Assembly (NCBI GenBank): GCA_013368375.1
Contig: JAACJP010000005.1
Span: 744,001 to 808,000 of the forward strand
Reading direction: 5' to 3'
Length of the DNA stretch: 64,000 nucleotides
Source of the DNA: Tricholomella constricta
Taxonomy: Eukaryota > Basidiomycota > Agaricomycetes > Agaricales > Lyophyllaceae
A program made the position numbers and the translations under genes. The notes under the pieces were generated by a model, which saw nothing but the letters and a program-made list of their open reading frames with translations, was not told the DNA's origin and did not search any database. Below, piece after piece: positions 33,783-44,806 of this stretch. Position 1 is the stretch's first letter. Each line of letters opens with the position of its first letter.

Positions 33783-35730
33783 TTACTTGCCCAACCTCCC
33801 TTCCGCTCTTGGACCACCAACACCAACACCAACACCAACACCAACAGTAGCACACTTCCCGCGCACCTTCCTCGGCCAGAACGTCGCGTCCTTTAGCGGC
33901 GCCGCACGGACGTTCACATCGACAGGCGCTAGCACCCGGGCCCGCGGTCCCCTCTCGTGGAACGTCCCACCCCCGTCCCCATCCCCGGTTGAGCTCACAG
34001 GCGCCTCCTCCACACACCGCACGCCCGCTTCCCCGCCCCCAAGCAATCCCCCGTCGACGACTGCGCCAGGTTCAGGCTCAGGCTCAGGCTCAAGTTCCAA
34101 TCCGTCGACCCTGCACGCGCCTCGCACTCGCACTCGGACGCGGACAACAGACACGTCGTACCCCACCAGCGGAGCATCAGGCACGGCCATCCGTTTCCTC
34201 CTCCTCCTCCTCCTTCCGTGCGCAGGTGCAGATGCAGATGCAGTGGGATCATCGAGAGGACTGGATTCGGATTCGGATTTGGATTTATAGTTGGATTTGG
34301 ATTTGGATTTGGAGTTGGAATTGGATTTGGAATTCGGACCGGGGCTGACCATGGCCGTTCGAGGTTTTGCATCGCCTGGTGGGGAATGATCCTCGTCTTC
34401 GTCATCGCTGGATGAGAACTCCATGTCAGAACCCGAGCCTATGTCCGCGTCGTGCTCCACGTCCGCCTCAGAGCCAGAGCCAGAGCCAGAGTTAGGGAAC
34501 GAGCCCAGGACGCTAGCGGACGCCCATCCCGGCCTGTCCCTCTCCCCTTCCTTCTCCTCCACCTTCTTCACCTCCTTGGCCTTGACGTCCACCTCCTCCG
34601 TGCCTGTCTCGCCCTCCCCGACAGCTCCACCAGCACCCATCCCTGTCCCCATCCCCAGCCCCAGGCGCTGCATCGCAGACGTGGCCTGCGACACCGCTGC
34701 GCCGTCCCCCCCTCCCCCGCCCTCGGAGTCGGAGTTGGAGTCGGGGTCGCCTTCGGAAGAGGAGAAGGAGAACTGCATGTCTGAGCCGGAGTCATCGTCG
34801 TCGTCGTCCTCGGAGAACTCCATATCGGAGCCGGAGTCTGCTGCGTGTGCGTGTGCGTCGACGTCGGCGGTGGGGGTGGGGGTACCGAGCGCTGTCTGTG
34901 CATCTGCATCTGCTGCGTCTGTGGCCGCCACCACATCCAAGTTCGGGCCCACCCCCACATCCGCATTTACATCCGCATTTACATCCGCATCCGCATCCGC
35001 ATCCGCATCTGCATTTGCGTCGTGGGCGGTACAAATCGACCCCTCGCACTCCAAGCCCGTGCCCAGATCAAGACCCACGTCCGCACCACCAGCAAGCCAC
35101 GCCGCGCTCAGCTTGATCGTGTACGTCTTCTTCTCCTTCTTCTTCGTCTTCGCTTGTTCCTTCGTCGTCATCGTTCTCACCTGTGCGTCCCCCTTCCCGT
35201 CCGATGGGAGGGCGTGTGCGGGTGTGTGTGCAGAAGTGAGCGCGAGGTCTTCAAAGGCATCAAGGAGCGCATCGACCGCGCTCTTGTGGTCCTTCGCTCC
35301 ATCCCCGGGCCGTTCACGTTGCCGTTCTCGCACCTCATCCGCGTCCACTTCAGGCACGTTCTGGTACCTAACCAGCCAAACTGTGTATAAAATTAAAACA
35401 GAAACGATCACTAAAAACCAGAAAAAAAGAGGGAAAGAGGAAGAAAACACACCTCCTCCAAGCCCTCTCACTCCCCCCACAACAAAGCCTGCGCACCACC
35501 CACCTCACAAGGGGCGCGAGACAGCGCGTGCCCCACCTCCGCGCGCGCGCTGGGTGGTGCGCGTAGAACGCCCCCAGGCGCGCTTTGAGGATGTAGGCGA
35601 GGGTGGCGAGGGTCGGCGCGTCCGTCGGCGGCGGTGGCTTTGGAATTGGGTGTGGATTGGGGGTGGGGGAGAGGGAAGGGGAGGGGGCAGGGGAGGGGGA
35701 GACGGGGTAAGCAGCGAGAATCCTTGCCAC
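33783..35730 (-). CDS. Acidic low-complexity protein, unknown function (N-terminus uncertain)
   Basis: A main exon 33783..35360 joins by an intron (donor GTGAGG after 35509, acceptor CAG before 35360) to an upstream exon 35509..35730 encoding Pro-rich sequence and TLATLAYILKARLGAF. No in-frame ATG opens that exon, so the true start or a further exon is missing. The body is built from in-frame simple repeats: Ala-Asp and Val-Asn-Ala-Asp runs, Gly-Ser-Asp-Met-(E/Q)-F blocks occurring four times, Ser-Lys-Ser-Asn runs, Glu-Pro and Val-Gly repeats. NVPEVDADEVRERQRE near the start of the exon and APLKDATFWPRKVRGKC near the end look conserved. I do not recognise the family. Confidence 0.55.
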
Positions 35731-35999
35731 CTACTCACATTGCTACCTGAAATGAACAAGTTGAAAGAGCTGCTCAAACAGGGAGGAATCGATCCGCGAG
35801 AGACGTACGAGTTGCACAAGATACTGATGGTTCTTTCGAGGTCAGCCCGCTTCCACCTGTAGATCGATGTCGAACATCCTTGCACCACGGCGGATGAACC
35901 GGCTCAGCCTCTTATGGACGTCGACATCGACATCACCGCCCCACCACTAGAGGACATCGCCTCGTTGGCAGCAGCGGCAGCCGCCTCGTCCATCATGGC

Positions 36000-37320
36000 G
36001 GGCTCAGGGATCATCCACCCCCCCCCCCCCCCTCATCAACTTTTGGGTCACAGAGTCTAACCCCGCTACATCCCGCTCACCATCACCTGTTCCGACCCCT
36101 TCAAAAGCTGCGACCAACGAGGAGGCTGATGCTGCCACAGATACTGCTCCCTAGGTTATGGAGGTTGACACGCCAGAGCCATACGACGCAGACAAGCAGG
36201 ATCGCGATGGCGACGACGGCGATGCAGATGACGCAAACCCAAATGATGATCCAGATATGGAGGTCGAGTCGGACCTTTAGCCTGCGCACCGGGCGGAGGC
36301 ACTTGACTTCCTGGCGACGAGCGAGCTCGAATTTGCGCTCCTCAGAGAACGCCTTTATGTGGAGAAGATGGAGGGCCTTGCTTGGGAAGAGGCGCTCTCA
36401 ACAACGGTATGTTCACTCTTTGGTAATATCTGAATGTACACTCATATTCTTGTAGGCACACATCCGGAACTTTTGCACCTCCACAGGGAGCTCTCGAGCA
36501 GGAGGGACAAGCGTATGGAGTCGGCCTCACGCCAACGCTCCTATGAAATAGCGAGCGTAACTAAACGTCGATGAACTGACGATGCTGCCACTTGGAACTG
36601 GTCGAAGGTGGGATTTGCGCGTTGTGCGAAGATTCCTCTAACTGACGAGTATTTTTAGTTTGCCCGAGACGAGCTCCAAACAGAAATGATTCCTGAAACG
36701 AATTGAAAGCGGAGGCAGATGGAGAAAAAGCGACGGGCATTGAGCGTCCTCAGCCAGGTATGTTCTATTGTCCCTGCCTGTTCAAGCCTCCTAGCTCATA
36801 TTCACTACTATGGTGCGCCGAATTCCTGCTCTCCCGCAAGATCTCCCTCCTGTACCCTATTTGCGCAAAATAGTAAAGGCCTTCCCGATGGGGGCCTCGT
36901 CCAAGCGCGCGAAACATCGCCATGGCATCTCCAACCAGTCCAAGTTGGTCTATCCCGACCTGTCTGCGTTCCCAAGCGCCGACATTGCCAATGACCTCGA
37001 ATTCCTTCTCCAAGCGCGCACGGAACGTGAACGCTCCCGTGGAGTCGGATATGATCCGCATGACCACCGCACAGTAAACCCAAACATAAACGGTGCCCCT
37101 ATCGGTGGCCCTAGTATGGAGATGAACCACATTGCTCATCCCCTTGGGGCCTACGACGCATACAACGACGGGGTACCCATGGGTGGCTCGAGGGCATTCA
37201 GCAACATACCTCTCGGCGTCGACCACAGAATACAAATTATCACGAATCGTTTTCTGCGCGAATGCGCGAAAATATACCACAAGTCCCACAAGTCCGAACC
37301 GGCAGGTGGTTCAAGTTTCG
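36000..37320 (+). pseudogene. Sds3/BRMS1-like (Rpd3L deacetylase complex subunit) pseudogene
   Basis: Translated with two or three plausible introns, the region gives a recognisable Sds3-type protein. It reads ATSELEFALLRERLYVEKMEGL, then THPELLHLHRELSSRRDKRME...YEIASVTKRR, then FARDELQTEMIPETN, KRRQMEKKRRAL, and a C-terminal PPVPYLRKIVKAFPMGASSKRAKHRHG...LVYPDLSAFPSADIANDLEFLLQAR. Three in-frame stops interrupt it: TAG at 36278, TGA at 36572 and TGA at 36704. The last two sit where Arg is expected, so CGA to TGA would explain them. A 15-base C run lies upstream at 36018-36032. Sds3 normally scaffolds the Rpd3 histone deacetylase complex; this copy looks dead, and a functional paralogue should exist elsewhere. 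Confidence 0.7.
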
Positions 37321-39115
37321 TCCAGCTTGTGTCCAAGTTGTCTTTATCCTTCGCCCCAACAACCCACCATCTACAGATTCTACTTCCTAACCATTTCCTA
37401 TCTCAATATGCCCCCAAAGCCCTCTCTCCGCATGCGCACCTGGGGAACCCGCTTTGACACGCGTTTACCATGTTGACCTGTGTCGCTGTCGCGCAATCCA
37501 TCCTCGAGTAAAAGGCTGCAGCAACTCCACCGACTCCAATAGATCCACCAACTCCAAGCAAATTGCACGTCTCCATTGTACATACCCCCGTCAATCGTCG
37601 CGAGTGTGAAATAATGTCTGTAATATTGAACTCGCTACAGTTGTGGTGGGGGACGTTGGACGGCGTGGAGGTGGGGCCACACCCTTGGCAGCTCGTAGTT
37701 GCGCCGAATTGAGGGGGTCCGTGCACCATATATAACGGTGAGTTCCACATTATGAAAATCCAAGTGCATGGAAAGCCAAATCGTCCGCCTCGTGCGCTAG
37801 CAGACAGTATCAATATGGACATCGGCACCTGGAGGAGTTACACAGGCCCGGATTACATGGAGGACGTCCTCAGCAAGACTGTGGACGATATTCGTTCCTA
37901 CTTGTATCCCTTCTTTGACCCGACGACATTGGACGCCAATGGAGCTCTGACGAGCATTAACTCAACCAACCTCGTCCTGTCCGAGGCAGCGAACGTCAGA
38001 ACCTACGACTTGCCAAGCACTGGATTTGACGAGGGTCCTGTCAAGCCTTTGATGGGAAACTGCACGGCGGTAATGCAAAGAAAGCTTGGGGTATCCTTCG
38101 CGACCCAGAAATTCATAGTCTCTTGTTTTATTGCGAATGAGTTCGCTCATTGCTGACTCATCCTACTCCATCCTATACAACGGCGATGCAGTCGATGCCG
38201 AAGACCACCGTAGTAACCCAGCCGCGGCCGAAAGACAAAGTTTCTTTCTCCAGCCGGTCGCGTTCGACGCCGAAGTCGGTGTTAGATTGAGATCGCCATT
38301 TTCTCATCCTGACAATCATACATTTATATCCAGGCAATTCGTCTTATTGCCGCCTATTTCGGTCACCTTGAGAATGTCAACCCGTTCCCATTGACCCGTG
38401 GCGTTGTTGGTAAGTCTAATGAAGCATCTTTCTCTGCTGATAAACTCAAGTTACGTAGATTCCGAAGTTGAAAACGCCGACGATGTCTGGAAGCTCTATC
38501 CAGCCCTGCATGATGCGCCACGTTCCTCGAAAATGGATACAGGTTGCTGGGAAATTAAATGGGAACACAAACACTGCCCAAGTGGCAGCCGAACATCGCC
38601 TTCAGGTCCTGGGTCATCCGTGATGATGGACGATCGCGATCGACCCCTCGCGATGCCCTTTGCCATTCCGCCTTCACATGGGATGTCGCCCTCAAACCAT
38701 GGTCCTCCTTTAGGTTCTAACCCCATGAATGGCACAACGTCCCCTCGGGGCACTTGGAATCCTCCTGATGATACCAACTTTCGCATACCGCCTTCCTCTT
38801 TCTCATCGTCTTCAGGGCCTCTTCCAGGAGGTCCGCCACTCCCACTGGGCTACCACGGTCCCCCACACGAAGGAGGGCCCCGAACCCGCTCCCCAAGCCA
38901 CCGCTACGCAAGTAACAGTGCCAGCTCGCACGGTCGCGGACCACCACCGCCCCCCGTCCTCCCAACAGCCCTCCCGCCAAAATTCCATCGGCCTCCACTC
39001 CCCTCCGCGGCCGACCCTATCACGCCCGCGTTAGCCGACACATCATACACGAGGACAAGGAGCGCCGACTCAGGGATCAGTTCGCGGGCGGGGCTGGGCT
39101 TGCGCTGAGGGAGAG
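37321..39115 (+). other. Degenerate coding-like region, unrecognised
   Basis: Open stretches on the plus strand include 37752-38156 (KPNRPPRALADSINMDIGTW...) and 38398-39108, which is Pro/Ser-rich. Another frame reads IRLIAAYFGHLENVNPFPL near 38340. None joins to a clean gene, and frames shift repeatedly. The last segment (RHIIHEDKERRLRDQF, about 39030-39114, TAG) recurs at about 44695-44768, showing that it belongs to the left edge of the tandemly duplicated unit. It may be the continuation of the decayed gene to its left. No function is assigned. Confidence 0.4.
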
Positions 39116-39257
39116 TTAGCGCCGAATGGAACCAATGTCAATGGACAGTGTTATTATATTTCTTTTTACACTACGCACCATGCTATTTCTTGTAATTACT
39201 TGAATTGCGGAACGTCAAAGTCGTTTATCGTTTAAAAAGGAAGTCCAAAATAAAGAA

Positions 39258-40551
39258 TCACTGAGTCTCTAGCCATGCTTGAACTCTCTCTCGACGCAAA
39301 TCCTCCTCCTCTGTTGATGGCGGCATCTCCTGACGTTTGGGAGCCGATCGCATCCACAAAAGCGATACAAAGTCCATTGCTTCGTCCATTGTGCGCACTA
39401 GGCGGGGTTCAGATTGGTCACAATGTTGACTTGCCCCTGCTTTGGCTCGTCTTGACCGGGGTGATTCATGCTTTTTGGCTCGTCTTGACCGGGGTGATTC
39501 ATTTACATTCGTGGGCGAAGCTGCCGCCTCAATGAAATCATAATACAATGGTCCCACCGACAACTCGATGAAACTTTTGGCCTCGGTTATTCCCCAGCGC
39601 AAAACTGCGGCACATCCATAGAACATATCAACAATGATCGGAGGCGGAAACTGGCTCATATCGGCTGGTAGACGGGCATTCTGATTGTGGGGAGCGTGAG
39701 TTTCTATAACCTCATATGGTGGTTTAAAGTGCTGCAGGATGAAGCGACCAGGAGAAGCACTCGGAGGGCCGGGTATTGGGAGAGGGGAAGGTGGGACATC
39801 ATCGTCATGCATCGCGAAATTGGGGGTCTGTCAAATCGGACTCAGCTAATCAACCAACACTCTCGTTCAATGATCGTAATCATCACCTTCAAAAAAGCCA
39901 TTGCACCCTTTCCAAGGAGCCTGTGCAACGGTTCGTAAATGTAAAGCCCGTTACGGACGTCGTTAATATCTTCTATATCTGGTGTATCTGGTTGACCATC
40001 TCCTCGAATCGCCATCAATCGACTTATGTACTAGGTGAATGTGAGAAATCATTACGGAATGAGGTTATAGAACAGAACTCACCTTGTCACCCTTGGAGTG
40101 CGGGATGATATGAGCTCCTTCGCAAAATAGGGCGGGCGCGTCTGTGATAATACAGCTCCCATCACGATCTTGCAGATCCTCACGAAACTCTTCGCGGCTT
40201 TCGGTAGTGTCGGCGTCAGAAGTTCTATTATCATTACAGTGAACATCCAACAACTGAGGCGGCCCTGTTTAAATGATATGCACAAATCCACTGCCAAAAT
40301 GAATGAATACCGGTACCTGGTGATGTGAAATAATATTGAGCCCCTCCTGCGACGGCCGTTTCATAATCCACTGGAGGGCCATTTGCAGCGGCAGAAATGT
40401 CTCCTTGACTCCCGTAAATGGTGTAACCAAGAAAACGCAACCATCGGAGAGGCTTGAGGGCAAAACGATTGCAGTCATCAACGGGAATGGATAGAACGGG
40501 GATATATGCGTTGTCGACCGGTATGTGTAGTTGGATGGAATTCGACGCCAT
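39258..40551 (-). CDS. HNH_2-type endonuclease-domain protein, copy A
   Basis: Four exons, complement(join(39258..39827,39887..40030,40083..40264,40317..40551)), give 376 aa. The central region reads RDGSCIITDAPALFCEGAHIIPHSKGDKYISRLMAIRG, then DINDVRNGLYIYEPLHRLLGKGAMAFLKTPNF. This is the order R-D-x-x-C-x-(V/I)-T, C-x-x-A-H-I-I-P, N-G and H seen in HNH_2 proteins that are common in basidiomycetes, usually as many diverged paralogues. Residues after about 190 carry a Pro/Ser segment (SPLPIPGPPSASPGRF) and the family's C-terminal helical region. Copy A contains a short internal repeat (ESPRSRRAK twice) absent from copy B. A DNA-nicking role is inferred from the fold only. Confidence 0.8.
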
Positions 40552-41116
40552 TTCATGAAGCTTGTTTGTGCACGCCGCAGTACAGTCTCCACGACAGTTC
40601 TTCAGGTTCTTGTGTGCACTAGACAGACGGTCTTACGTCGTCTATTTCTTGTTGGGTTCCGAGTCTACGAAACACGGTACAATCAGGCTGGTTCTTCATA
40701 TACTACGGAGGTCTGAGTCTATAAATATTACAGGTTTCAAATTTCAACGCTCGATTAAAGGGGTGGCCGAACCTTGGGTCTCGAGGTTTCCGCGTGTAGG
40801 TCAACGCATCATCCATCCATCCATCCCATCTTGGGTCTAAGAGGTGTCGAGGCCGGTGTCCGCGTGTAGGTCGAGGGTGCCGACCGGCTTTGACGGCTTT
40901 TGATTCGTTCAAAGTTATTACTCTAATTCATGATTCGTGAATGACATCCACAACGCCAGTGTACAACAAGCAAGCCCGTAAACAACAATAGAAGAAACAC
41001 GCATATGAAGAGAAAAACGGGAAAAGAAAAAAGAGCTACGCCACAAAACTCCCACAAGGTGTTAAATGCCGCGTCGCACAAACGTCCTACCCTGGTATCC
41101 AAAGATCATCATCTCA

Positions 41117-43706
41117 TCATGTCCTTGACAGTGCCTTTCGTGCCTCCTCACTCGCTTTCCGGGCGCTCGCCAGCGCCGGTCGTGTATTCCCGCCAAATTC
41201 CGATGGCACGTCTTCCGAGGACACCGATGCAGACACGCGTTTGCCTGCCGCGTTCGCCACCGCGACGGCGCGCAGCGTGTGTCCGCTACTTGGCCGTTTC
41301 TTCACTGGCTTCGCAGATGTTGAAGATGCCCTCGTCGTTGCCGCACGGTCAAGGCTGCATTTTATAAACGGACTGGGGAGGTTCTCCTCATCGGCTAGGT
41401 ACTCCGGCGCTTGTTGGGATCGAGGTACGGGTGTCACGCGCGTCGTGGTGTTGTTTAGGTGCGGATGGGGCAGGGGCCTTGGGACGATCTGGGAGGTGGA
41501 TGCGGAGCCACTACCGGATGCTAGCCCTGTGGAGTCTGGGGTGGAAGTGGAGGAGGGAAGTGTCGCAGATCGTTGTACTGGAGGACGCGAGCGAATGGAG
41601 GGTCGACGCAGACGCGTCGGGGGCACGTTTGACGTGCTGCTAGCTGCATTTGTTGAGGATGAAGTCGAAGATCCAGTATCTGATGATGGGTCGCGTTCTC
41701 TTTCCTTCGCTCTCGTTTTTTCTTTCTCCTTTCTCGAGCTGGGGCTGGGTGGCGGGCTCGGCTCTTGCTCTGCAGCTATAGCCGTAGGAGTGATCGTTCC
41801 AGTGTCTTCCTCGTCCTCGTCCTCATCGCCGCTCTCAAAGTTAAATATCTTAGTAAAGTTTAGTCCGACCCTTGGCGAGTTGCTGAACAGATTGGTGAGT
41901 TCCCCAGGAGCGGGCGTGGCGAGTAGTTCGCCCGTTGAGGTCAGTACAACGCCTTTCATGGCAGATGGCATGGCATCGAATTTAGGTGTGCGAGCAATAG
42001 GCGTCGAGAGAGAGGGAAATGGGGCCCTTAACGGTGGCTTCGGCGTAGGGTTATCGAGCTTCCATCTTTGTTGAGAGGGCGTATCATCTGCAAGACGTGC
42101 AAGTGGCGCTAGGATATTCTTGACTTCCTCCAGAGGCGTCTTTTCCTTTCGACCTAGTTTCAACTTTGATGAGCGTGAGCATCGCGGTGCGCTCAAGTCA
42201 AACTGACCCTTTGCGACGCTCTCCTCCCACTTGGCCATCTTCTCCTCCAGCTCGACGCGCGCAGTATCCAAGCGAGCGTCCTCCACTTTCAACTCCTCTT
42301 CCTTCTTTTCGATCCAGTCGATGCGCTCATCAACCTCCTTGACTTTCTCTTCAATCTCTCTTCGGATCTCCGTTTCCCTCGCTGTCCACGCCTCACACAC
42401 CTCCGCCTCCCTCCGCCTCACCGCCTCCATGATCTCTTCCTCCCTTCGTGACATCGCATCGGCAACTTCCTTCTCCCTCTTCATCACCAAAACACGCAGC
42501 TCCTCCTCCCGCCGTCCCACCGCCTCCTTGACCGCCGTCTCCATCTGTTGTTGCGAATAGTGGTTCGGCTGCTGCTGCTGTACTTGCTGCTCCTGCAGCG
42601 CTGCCACCATATGCTGCAGATTCGCGATCTCTGCATCTTTTTGCGCGACAGCAGCCACCATCTGTTGCTCCCGTTCGTGCAGTAGCGTTTCACGCAAGTT
42701 CAGATCGCGCTCCTTCGCTGCGGCATCTGCCCGATGGCCTTTCACTGAGGCAAGGCTAGTGGATGAACCATGTAAGCACCAGCTCGAGAAAATTAGGAAA
42801 GCGATTTTACATTTTCTCGGCCTCGATGACTTTCAATGTTAGTGCAAGGCGCTCGTGTTGGAGGAGCTGGGCGGCGGATGGGCGCATGGCCGGCTATAGG
42901 CGAGGTAAGCTTAGGGCGCAAGCAAACTGGTCGGTGGCATACGTTGAGACTTAGCATGGATTTGATGACACTAGCCAGCGTCTGAGAGTATCCTCTAGGA
43001 AGAGGACCATTCCTTATCAAATAGTTGACACGACTGGGGTCATTGAGAAAGACAAGGCATCTCACCGAATGCAGTTGCTGAGCTCTTGATGTGTTTTGGC
43101 TTCGTGAAATGGAGGCTTCATGATCAGCGCGCATAATTCGTAAATAACGCAGCCCAGAGACCAGATATCTGATTTAGTATCGTAAGCTTTTTCTTGCATT
43201 AGTTCGGGGACATGTAGTATGGCGTCTAAAGGGTGCGCGAATTAGATAGAATGGGGACGACGGACAAAAGCCAACGTACTCCAACATAGGTACTAGCGAA
43301 AGTCGCCTGGGTCAAGTCCCGTGATAGGCCAAAGTCAGCCAATTTCACTTTGTCTGCAGTGTCAAGAAAGACTACACGGGTCTCAGTAAGATCTCACTTA
43401 GAATAAGACGCGCCAACACGCACCATTATCAGGCTTCAGATCTCGATGCAAAATCTGCGCTCGAGCCGAACTCCCAGCGTTCTCAAACGCACTGATACCG
43501 GTGCCACTGCCGCTGCTGCTCCTCGCGTGTCCATTCGGATGGTGACAATAGTTAAGTGCCAGGAGAATCTGCAAAAAGTAGCCCCAGATCTTATCTTCAG
43601 GTATCGGCCGATTCGTCCTTGCCGCCTGTTTGATCACAAAGGACAAGTCGCCTCCGCCGCAGTATTTCATAAGGATATAGAGGATGCCCGCATCCCGGTC
43701 AACGTA
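41117..43706 (-). pseudogene. NIMA-type kinase, copy A, 5'-truncated
   Basis: This copy is homologous to the complete kinase at 46729-49685. The C-terminal exon (41117 to about 42757; coiled coil [21 protein letters not shown] and Ser-rich tail) is fully open. The catalytic part is damaged. Unit A stops at 43706 within the exon encoding the N-lobe, so start codon, Gly-loop and catalytic Lys are missing. At about 43205 one T is lost relative to copy B, changing the MSPEL codons and shifting the frame in the activation segment. HRDLKPDN is still readable near 43430. The intact C-terminal frame could still yield a kinase-less coiled-coil protein if transcribed, but I see no promoter for it. Confidence 0.8.
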
Positions 43707-43890
43707 GCTCGAGAAAATTAGGAAAGCGATTTTACATTTTCTCGGCCTCGATGACTATCAATGTCAGTGCAAGGTGTTGGAGGAGCTGGGCGGCGGATGG
43801 GCGCATGGCCGGCTATACACGAGGTAAGCTTAGGGCGCTAGCAAACTGGGTGGTGGCGTACGTTGAGACTCATAGCATGGATTTGATTGT
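43707..43890 (-). repeat. Third copy of a kinase exon (about 180 bp), rearrangement junction
   Basis: Immediately after unit A breaks off, 43707-43890 repeats 42783-42965 (AGCTCGAGAAAATTAGG, the exon encoding [12 protein letters not shown]...KVIEAEK, and its upstream intron) with a few differences. The same segment occurs a third time at about 48402-48570 in unit B. Confidence 0.85.
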
Positions 43891-44690
43891 CCATCCCCGC
43901 TCGCGAACAAGATGCTCGTGGGCCCGTTGCCGTACTCTGCGCTTTCTAGGCCTGAACGGACGTCGACGCCGACGCTGGAACGCGAAGAACGGGACGGGGG
44001 GGAGCGGACGGACGGCGGCGGGGAATGGGAGCGGGCGGGCGAAAGGGAAAGGGAGAGGGAGAGGCATGTGTCGCCGCATCTTGGTCCACCGCCCCCGCCG
44101 CCTCCGCCTTCGAGATGAGTGTGCGCCGCCCGTGGTGCCTTTTCCTTCTTTAGTTCCTACTTCCCGCTTAGCCTGATTGCTGAGCGACAACACCTTACTC
44201 TGTTCCTCCCGCTGGGGCAGTCATCACTACGCAAGGACCTTCGGCGACTGGTCGTGATACAGAGGCTCCCTCCACCAACAACTCTGATGTTGTCTCCACC
44301 GTTGATTAAGCGATTCCCCGAAGCCACCTCAGACGTCAATGCCGCGCCCAGTTCTCCAAGCGAGGGTCGCCAAGGGCAAGCGACGCGCCATTGACCCTGT
44401 TTCCGATGACGAAGACACACAGGCAACAACCTTCAGGGTTCCAGCAGGCGTCCAATCTCAGGCGTCAGGCTCCGCGGGCCCTTCTACCATCGGCGAGAGA
44501 CACCAAGCCGTGGCTGAGGCTGAGGCTGAACCCGACGGTCGGTTGTTTTTGCGAAGTGCTGGATGAGCCGGCGATGGGATAGGGCGAAAGGGCTCCGCCG
44601 TATCCGCATTCTCCTACGACTAGGGAACATCTTTGCGAGATAAGGCATGCGCGTGCCCTGGCTTATCTTCTCATGCCCTAGTGCAACCGC
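43891..44690. other. Unexplained unique segment between the tandem units
   Basis: The segment holds short plus-strand frames: 43912-44118 ends in Arg-Glu repeats and eight consecutive Pro, and 44339-44566 begins MPRPVLQARVAKGKRRAIDP. These lack homologues that I know and look like scraps of a Ser/Pro-rich gene. No clear gene. Confidence 0.4.
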
Positions 44691-44806
44691 TACCGCGTTA
44701 GCCGACACATCATACACGAGGACCGAGAAAAGCGCCGACTCAGGGTTCAGTTCGCGGGGGCGGGGCTCAGTTGTTTATGGTCTAAAAGAAAGTGGAAAAT
44801 AAAGAA

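Larger units (their letters stand above)
39028..43706. repeat. Tandem duplication unit A (HNH gene + kinase gene)
   Basis: Unit A matches unit B (about 44695-49327) in direct orientation, offset by about 5.55-5.61 kb. Both hold the HNH gene and the NIMA-type kinase gene on the minus strand. Unit A ends abruptly at 43706 inside the kinase exon that encodes the N-lobe. Spacers between the two genes differ (about 40600-40900 against 46110-46490), so the units have had time to diverge. Confidence 0.9.

Noticed and set aside
34400..35860. Long plus-strand frame opposite the acidic gene (Ser/Ala/Pro-rich)
   Set aside because: It is the antisense of in-frame microsatellites. The minus frame has conserved-looking ends and is partly preserved in the duplicated fragment, so it was preferred.
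41241..42074. 277-codon plus-strand frame opposite the kinase tail (and its twin at 46853-47689)
   Set aside because: Antisense shadow of the Ser-rich kinase tail; no start context and no recognisable content.
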